The translations under genes and the position numbers were made by a program. The notes under the pieces are model-generated. The model searched no databases. It saw only the letters and a list, made by a program, of their open reading frames with translations, and had not been told where the DNA came from. A stretch of 12,279 bases of DNA from Fragilaria radians (taxonomy: Eukaryota > Bacillariophyta > Fragilariophyceae > Fragilariales > Fragilariaceae), in contig CAAAJI010001198.1 in assembly GCA_900642245.1 (NCBI GenBank), positions 1 to 12,279 of the forward strand. The letters are read 5' to 3'. Each line of letters starts with the position of its first letter. Position 1 is the first letter of the stretch. Shown piece after piece: positions 7,121 through 12,279 of this stretch.

Positions 7121-8185
7121 TTACGAGGTACGTGAGTTCCTAACTTTAAACAATTGCACTTTACTACCCGATTTCTTCGAGGCCTTGGATACCCAGGATG
7201 GACAATTGAGATCATATAGGAAACCTCCAACTCCACTGACGATCGCATAACTACATATAGAGGGTGTGGAGCATACACCTGCAATGTTGGCGTGCATAAG
7301 ACGACTATACAGATCCAATAAATTGCCCTCTTCATCTAGGATACGTATCGAAATATCTGGGAATGTCCTTTCGAGATGTTGGACTAACAAATGAGGTCCA
7401 GTCCCAACAATGGCTAAGGATTCAATAGTCCCACGTTCAAATTGTGCCTCTGATATAAGCTCCTCGTAGGCAGATATAGGGACTGTAGGATCAAATTGTA
7501 TGACCAAATCATCCACAGTCGTCGTTGGTACAATCTCAATTAGAGTTTGTATTATAATGTCCTTCATTAGATTCAATGAAGTATTTCCAACTTCACAAAC
7601 CTTTGCTGGTGTCCATATTGTTCCCAATTCATCTCTTGTCAGTTGTCTTGGACTCATTTTTTCAACGATGAGTCGTCGTAACAGTGAGTCTTCACTTGCT
7701 CGATTACTACTACTACTACTTCCACCAGCACCACATGTCATGGTGAATGGCATTTCAGCAACACTTGATAGTAAAAGTGCTTGAAAGTAGTCATCCAATC
7801 GTTCCGGTGAATCCTGACAGGTCGGATAGTGCAAGTGTAGTCGCCGAATGTCGGTATACAAACGACGACCCTTCGTGAAGTAATCACACAATGGTTCATC
7901 ATCACCCTGGAGAGAGAACAATGTCCCATCATCCATAAGTAGTGAATGTTTTGGCATACTTCGTAAGAGAGGACGTGTAATGTCTGTTAGTCGTCGTCGT
8001 TGTGGATCCGTCTGATAGACAAGGGCAGATCCTGCCGACACTACGATAAGTGTCATCCAAAGTCCTCGATAATTTCTCTTTCCTTTATTAGTATTGTTAT
8101 TGTTATTCGATTCTTTATTAGTCTCGTTGATGGGTGGTAGAATTGACATCTTCTTTCCTTTCGATCTGGGTTGAGTCGTTGCCAT
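7121..8185 (-). CDS. Predicted single-pass (type II) membrane protein of unknown function
   Basis: 354 residues, intronless. ATG 8185 is the start because an in-frame stop lies five codons upstream. Residues 1-40 are hydrophilic and basic (SKGKK, NKGKRNYR) with an Asn run at 27-31. A hydrophobic segment at about 41-57 (GLWMTLIVVSAGSALVY) follows, which by the positive-inside rule predicts a cytosolic N-terminus and a lumenal or external body. A Ser run (156-160) marks a linker. The most structured part is about 253-295: SLAIVGTG (256-263), a helix LLVQHLERTFP, then SIRILDE. This resembles a Rossmann-like β-α-β, as in SAM- or nucleotide-binding proteins, but could also be the 'GGxxxxP' region of an actin/Hsp70-fold protein. 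The tail after 333 is Lys/Ser-rich. I do not recognise the family. It is transcribed away from copy B of the duplicated block. Confidence 0.8.
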   Translation of the reverse strand: MATTQPRSKGKKMSILPPINETNKESNNNNNTNKGKRNYRGLWMTLIVVSAGSALVYQTDPQRRRLTDITRPLLRSMPKHSLLMDDGTLFSLQGDDEPLCDYFTKGRRLYTDIRRLHLHYPTCQDSPERLDDYFQALLLSSVAEMPFTMTCGAGGSSSSSNRASEDSLLRRLIVEKMSPRQLTRDELGTIWTPAKVCEVGNTSLNLMKDIIIQTLIEIVPTTTVDDLVIQFDPTVPISAYEELISEAQFERGTIESLAIVGTGPHLLVQHLERTFPDISIRILDEEGNLLDLYSRLMHANIAGVCSTPSICSYAIVSGVGGFLYDLNCPSWVSKASKKSGSKVQLFKVRNSRTS

Positions 8186-8621
8186 AGTTCCAATGCCCTA
8201 TTTTGGCTGGTCACCAAAAAATGATGGACTTCTTGGAAAGGCATTTTATTTGTTGGCCATAGACTTCATGACTTTGTAGTCGAGGAAGTCATCATGACTA
8301 TCTTAAAAATGACTAAGAGATGCCGAATGACTGGCACAGTCCTTGGTAGAAAGCCAAACCTTTCATGGATTCGTTACTAGTCGTTATACTGTGAAAATAG
8401 ACATATATCCAGTGCTATGACAGACACTTTTGATGTCTCCACTAACCCCTTCGAAACATCCATGACGATTTTACTTGCACTACCAAGGTTGGGTGCTGTC
8501 GTTCCAAAAATTGAACATGCACTGTACCTTACTTACCATATTTATTTTAGTCACATGAAACTTTGTACCAATGACCCTGATTTCCAATCATTCCTCCCCC
8601 CCTACCCATACGAGTTAGAAG

Positions 8622-8644
8622 TTGGCGCTTGCGTTGCAACGCAG
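8622..8644 (+). repeat. Short dispersed motif, copy 2
   Basis: TTGGCGCTTGC followed by GTTGCAACGCAG matches 4489-4511 with two differences. This copy contains the perfect palindrome GCGTTGCAACGC. Confidence 0.5.
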
Positions 8645-8658
8645 ATATGAGCATTCCT

Positions 8659-8687
8659 AAAAAAGAAGATCAGTAAACTTCTTTTTT
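8659..8687. other. Perfect 10-bp hairpin
   Basis: AAAAAAGAAG (8659-8668) and its exact reverse complement CTTCTTTTTT (8678-8687) flank a 9-base loop. On either strand it could form a stem followed closely by a U run. In an AT-rich eukaryotic intergenic region it may equally be chance or a transposon remnant. Confidence 0.6.
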
Positions 8688-8957
8688 GCAAAAGAAATCT
8701 CATTGCATTTAATTTAGTTCGAACAATTTTCTCTTATCAGACAGAGGATAAGAAATTGAGGAAAAATCTCAAGATTGTTTTAAATACACAAAAAAAAATG
8801 CTGTAATTATTACAGAAAAATTGCAACTTTTGAATTCAACAAACAACTATTTCTTCTTGGTTTCAAATGTGAGTATCAAATAAAAAGGAAGTATTTGATC
8901 ATTAATATAAAACTTCAACTGCATTGTGTTGGATGGATAGATGAATGCTGCATATAG

Positions 8958-9370
8958 TTTTTTTAAGTTGAGCTTTAGAGTATGCTACTGTAGGTATAAA
9001 CCACCTTTCCTTGATTCATATACTACAGTTCAAGTTATGACAAATCTGCTTTACATGCTGCAAGGAATATTTATATCTATTTGTTCTATAGCTTACAACG
9101 AAAAGATTCCAGAATTTCGGATGAATATGGAAGTGACCCATGACTTTTGTTACGGCTTGATCAATTGTAATGAAAATAAATGTATACTTCAGTTCGTAAG
9201 CAATGCTTCTAGCGTAAATCAATAACACAAATTGAACTGTCAAACAAACAAAGGAAAATTACTTGTACTCGAATCGCCGATGATTTTCTCGGTATACAGG
9301 TAGAGTCACAGTGATTTTGTGACGTGACAAGGACAGAAAGGTGAAGTGATGGGTGTACATCGGAATAGAC
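8958..9370. repeat. Duplicated non-coding block, copy B
   Basis: Counterpart of about 1505-1850, in the same orientation and with the same series of conserved segments. It is somewhat longer because of an insertion around 9085-9130. Open frames on both strands here are not shared with copy A. It lies about 1.7 kb upstream of kinase 2 and about 0.8 kb upstream of the membrane-protein gene. Confidence 0.75.
9320..9327. promoter_or_regulatory. CRE-like site TGACGTGA
   Basis: Position-equivalent of TGACGTCA in copy A, with one base changed but the TGACGT half-site kept. It is embedded in the conserved stretch TTTTGTGACGT.ACAA.GACAG. Binding is inferred from bZIP target knowledge. Confidence 0.35.
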
Positions 9371-11034
9371 CATCCAAAGGATAGAAGACATTGGTAGACA
9401 ACACTTGCACTCACCCTCCCAGATTGGATATGAAACTTTGGAAGCAGTAGGATTGTTTTAAAATCTGCCCAATGGTACAATTGGTTAAGTATTCTTGCTC
9501 ATATAAGTATGATCACATTTTAAACTTCAATGGAATAGATGAACACAATATCCATGTTTAAAGAATCGTCGACAATAGCAAGTAAGGTGCCAAAATTTAG
9601 TTCTTTACAAAAATCATACGCGACAAGATACGGACGTGATATATACGCCAGCAGAAAAGAGTTGTCATGGAACAACTTAGTGAGGCATGACATACATTGA
9701 GATTCTCACAAGGGAATAGATTAAGATACAAAGCAGTATTATGATTGCCATTGCAGGTATGATGAAACTCATATTCAATGAGCAAGGACACTGTGAAAAG
9801 CCTAGCTCTTAACGATTTGAACTATGAAATTAAAGGCAATACATATAGTGTATACGGGAACCTAAGCAACTTGAAGCTATGAATTCTTACGATGAAACGC
9901 TTGAAAAATTGAAATTAATTGTTCTCAAGTGGAGATAAAGAGAAAAATGTGGTGAATCAGAAAGTCGTTTGGCATCAGTGGCAACAATCATTACACACAT
10001 TACTGTTCCTGACCTACCTTGACTAGATCAATTCCAATTGACTTTGATCCTACTGTGCTTAAAATTGACATTGGCTCTACATTCATTCAACCACTAATGT
10101 CCAATGGTGTGAAACACCAATGGTTAAAATTGGACAAGCGTATGAAGCAAAACTAATTGAATTTCTACATGGCATATTTGGATGTGGTAGAGCAATAAAG
10201 TACTAACTCCTGTCAATAGTCTTTGCTTGTATTTGCCTGTTTGAATCAGGTAATTTGAAGCTTAACTTTTGCAGTTGATTGACAATACCATCCCAAGTTA
10301 CATGCTGAGTAGAAAATAGATTGTCCATTCATAAATCCGTTTGTAAAGTTGCGTCCAATAATCTTAGCGAATGCTGCTTTTTGTGCTGTGTCATCAACAA
10401 TTATGTTACAGTTCAACTTCGAAACTTGGAGTAAATTCAGGTATATGGCAAAAGGAGTATTGTGTTCTGTATCTTATAACAAGGTGACAACTGATTTCAC
10501 TACTAATTGTTAAGGAAATTGAAATCTAGAGTATCATGCCCGTAGCTTCGTTAATATAATTTACATTGCAAAGGCAATCCAATTGTAAATTGCACTGGTT
10601 ATATGAAGGCATATATTCTTTTTAATTGGTTTGAGTGCTTACACATATGCCTTCCATTGCTTGAGGTAATTAAAAGATTACTTATTATTCACAAGTGCTT
10701 TCTTTTTGAATTTTCAATTGTTACGCCATGTTGAATTTATTTTTATGATCACTCTTCAATCATTACATAAATTCCCCTTTCAACATTGTTGCGGTTCGAA
10801 ATATTTTTTCGGTACCGGGCAGGAAAGATTGATGTTGGTAAGTAGAGTGACCATAAATTTTGTATCGTGCTACTTATTTCATTTAAAAATTTCAAAAAAA
10901 CAATTGGAGTAAGTAATTTAACACTTTTCGGCAAGTTTTCAATCGCTCGATGTCACTTCGAAGGGAAATTGAATACAAATGCAACTATGCATGCATCACT
11001 TCAAAACTCACAAGATTATGTTTCCTACAATAAA
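9371..11034. other. Intergenic region upstream of kinase 2
   Basis: 1.7 kb without an intact gene. It contains the decayed reverse-transcriptase fragment (about 9900-10206). A 76-codon stop-free stretch on the minus strand (10246-10473) resembles nothing I recognise. The right end should carry the kinase 2 promoter, but I see no clear core element. Confidence 0.5.
9900..10206 (+). pseudogene. Decayed Ty1/copia-type reverse transcriptase fragment
   Basis: In one frame (10028-10156, ending at TAA) it reads VLKIDIGSTFIQPLM, then VKHQWLKLDKRM. This resembles the copia RT stretch around the first catalytic aspartate ('LKVDIGSAF...VKHKWLKLDK'). Immediately after, in another frame (10141-10206), it reads KLIEFLHGIFGCGRAIK, like the family's 'LYGCVQSAKLWY' segment. 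Upstream, SVATIITHI (9975-10001) may match the preceding 'SPTV...TILTIAA' helix, and SGDKEK near 9931 the 'AGGDKQD' motif. Stops and frame changes make it inactive, and the YxDD active site is not found next to it. The identification uses remembered family consensus. Confidence 0.5.
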
Positions 11035-12054
11035 ATGGCAAACGCCGTTTCTCCTCTACCTTTTCCCGAGTCTTGCATCTTCCGAGCACAAAGAAATTTC
11101 GATATCCCGTTGGTTGATGGAGGGAACAGGAGTGATGGGTATGTCCGCCGTGAAGATCCGACGCTCCAAGTTTCTTCGTTAGCATACACTGCTGAATCTT
11201 TAGGTCCTAATTTGGCAAATGGTAAAGGAATAATATTGTACGGATTTGCATATGCGAGGAACTCAAAAGGTCTTTATCATATCGATAACGATAACAATCT
11301 CGTGGTTATCAAACAAATTAACAAATCATGGTTGATTAATCATACGTATGAAAGCATCATGGCAGAGATTTTCGTATCACAGGAGTTTGGAGATAACAAA
11401 CATATTCTCAAATTGCTTGATGCTCTCGAAGATGATCATTATTATTATATTGTAACGCCTTATCTAGGGCATGATCTTGTGACGTCGCGAAGAATATTCG
11501 ATCTACCACATCCTATTATCACGAAAAAATTGCTTGAAAATTTGGTTGAGTTGCGTTGCCACGGTCTTCTTCATTGTGATATCTCTGCGGAAAATGTCAT
11601 CGTTTATGTTGATGCCAACGATCAGATTCAATGTCCTCTTATTGACTTCGCCATGTCACTTCGATGTGCCAGAGATCAGAATGGGAAATTTTTACCTGTG
11701 TTGTATCAGACGAGACCTTCATGTTTGGGAAAGAGCAGGTACATGAGTCCAGAAGTGATTTCCAAATTAGATCTTGATTTTAATGCCGATGTCTGGGCGA
11801 TGGGATGCATCTTATTCTTTCTTTGGACAGGACATTATTTATATGAAAGTCCATGGGATCCCTGTTGGCAGTTTTTTGTTCACGGCAACGAGAAAATGTT
11901 ACAGGAAAATCACAAAGTATCAATGACTTATGCCAGAATTCAAGGACTGACAGAAGCTCAACGAGATTTGTTATCAAAGATCTTTCGGGTGGATCCGAAA
12001 GGTCGCGCAACATTAGAGGAACTAATGAGTCATCCTTATCTACAAAGTGTCTAG
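11035..12054 (+). CDS. Serine/threonine-type protein kinase with HCD/DFA catalytic motifs (paralogue 2)
   Basis: 339 residues, intronless. I chose ATG 11035 because the protein then begins MANAV, aligning with MANRA of paralogue 1. An earlier in-frame ATG (10987) would add 16 residues with no counterpart. Motifs: GKGIILYG (63-70), VIKQ (Lys93), AEIFVS (Glu111), HCDISAEN (180-187, Asp182 and Asn187), DFA (204-206), SPE (238-240), DVWAMG (252-257) and RATLEELMSHPYL (324-336). The substitutions Cys for Arg in HRD and Ala for Gly in DFG are the same as in paralogue 1, so they are family traits rather than decay. There is no transmembrane segment or extra domain. The segment between DFA and SPE lacks obvious shared Thr/Ser sites at the usual positions. 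Substrate unknown. Likely active, on the retained Lys, Glu, Asp and Asn. Confidence 0.9.
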   Translation: MANAVSPLPFPESCIFRAQRNFDIPLVDGGNRSDGYVRREDPTLQVSSLAYTAESLGPNLANGKGIILYGFAYARNSKGLYHIDNDNNLVVIKQINKSWLINHTYESIMAEIFVSQEFGDNKHILKLLDALEDDHYYYIVTPYLGHDLVTSRRIFDLPHPIITKKLLENLVELRCHGLLHCDISAENVIVYVDANDQIQCPLIDFAMSLRCARDQNGKFLPVLYQTRPSCLGKSRYMSPEVISKLDLDFNADVWAMGCILFFLWTGHYLYESPWDPCWQFFVHGNEKMLQENHKVSMTYARIQGLTEAQRDLLSKIFRVDPKGRATLEELMSHPYLQSV

Positions 12055-12279
12055 AACTACCGATGCGGATATCAAAAGAAAATAATCCGATGAGATGTCA
12101 TCAAGTACAAGGAACGGTTTCGAATCAATTTGGTATCTAACGAGAGCCGACGATGTTGAGATTACTCCTACAAAGTAAAAAGAATCCTACTCACAATCAC
12201 AATTGCTATAGGTCTTAGATTCTTATTCAAAATATGATTTCTTCGCTGCTGCTCGCTGGCACTTCGATTCGGGGGTTTT
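12055..12279. other. Downstream flank of kinase 2
   Basis: No complete gene. It has no recognisable similarity to the downstream flanks of kinase 1 or the pseudogene tail. Base composition becomes more GC-rich over the last 40 bases, where a converging gene may end. Confidence 0.4.
12223..12279 (-). CDS. Possible 3' end of a converging gene (19 codons, partial)
   Basis: Reading the minus strand from the right edge gives 18 codons then TAA: KTPESKCQRAAAKKSYFE. The local rise in GC and the Ala/Lys composition hint at coding sequence next to a much more AT-rich flank. It is too short to identify and could be chance. Confidence 0.25.
   Translation of the reverse strand, partial: KTPESKCQRAAAKKSYFE

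Larger units (their letters stand above)
8186..8957. other. Intergenic region upstream of the membrane-protein gene
   Basis: No convincing gene. A 77-codon plus-strand frame (8417-8650) shows no domain-like features and ends in the short dispersed motif, so I do not call it. The right half is A/T-rich with several small inverted repeats, the best at 8659-8687. Confidence 0.5.

Noticed and set aside
7033..7335. 100-codon minus-strand frame overlapping the membrane-protein gene
   Set aside because: It overlaps the 3' end of the 354-codon gene in another frame and runs into GA/TA microsatellites.
8417..8650. 77-codon plus-strand frame MTDTFDVSTN...
   Set aside because: No recognisable domain or paralogue, and its end coincides with a dispersed repeat motif. 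Such a length is common by chance in this sequence.
8941..9243. Open frames on both strands within copy B of the duplicated block
   Set aside because: Copy A does not preserve either frame, although nucleotide similarity is clear, so coding constraint is unlikely.
9472..9545. tRNA-like A-box (GGTACAATTGGTTAAG)
   Set aside because: There is no matching B-box, acceptor stem or anticodon arm at the right distance.
10246..10473. 76-codon stop-free stretch on the minus strand
   Set aside because: No good start, no recognisable family, and no similarity to the adjacent copia-like fragment. Kept only as a note.
10867..11034. Upstream extension of the kinase 2 frame
   Set aside because: The opening codon is GTG, not ATG. 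The added residues have no counterpart in kinase 1, which also begins Met-Ala-Asn. A GTAAGT near 10908 could be a splice donor, but I see no convincing acceptor or upstream exon.

Overview
This looks like eukaryotic nuclear DNA, most likely from a diatom or another stramenopile. The non-coding DNA is AT-rich, the genes are intronless and widely spaced, and the proteins start at ATG with no bacterial ribosome-binding sites or operons. The two protein kinases carry an unusual 'HCDISAEN' catalytic loop, a lineage-type variant I associate with diatoms. Traces of Ty1/copia-like polyprotein fit the same picture. The taxonomic call is inference; no rRNA or organellar marker is present.

Layout, left to right. 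(1) 1-1002, minus strand: the N-terminal 334 residues of a PHD-finger protein that runs off the left edge. (2) 1003-2926: a long intergenic region with simple repeats, a block (about 1505-1850) that recurs at about 8958-9370, and one arm of an old inverted repeat (about 2185-2470). (3) 2927-3952, plus: kinase 1, intact. (4) 4015-4083: three perfect copies of a 23-bp unit, each with an inverted CCAAT box, directly ahead of (5) about 4125-4320, a decayed kinase C-terminal tail with a frameshift. (6) 4321-7120: 2.8 kb without an intact gene but full of diverged repeats and possible copia remnants. (7) 7121-8185, minus: a single-pass membrane protein of unknown function. (8) 8186-11034: intergenic, with a perfect 10-bp hairpin, the second copy of the duplicated block and a decayed copia-type reverse transcriptase. 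(9) 11035-12054, plus: kinase 2, a paralogue of kinase 1. (10) 12055-12279: downstream flank, possibly with the last codons of a converging gene at the right edge.

The main theme is local duplication. Two intact kinase paralogues and a third broken tail lie on the same strand within about 9 kb. A diverged non-coding block containing a CRE-like site (TGACGTCA in one copy, TGACGTGA in the other) sits upstream of each intact kinase. The layout 'minus-strand gene, shared block, plus-strand kinase' therefore occurs twice. I see no prokaryote-style defence system, CRISPR array, tRNA or rRNA. The most notable content is the kinase family, with its altered HRD and DFG motifs, and the shared non-coding block.
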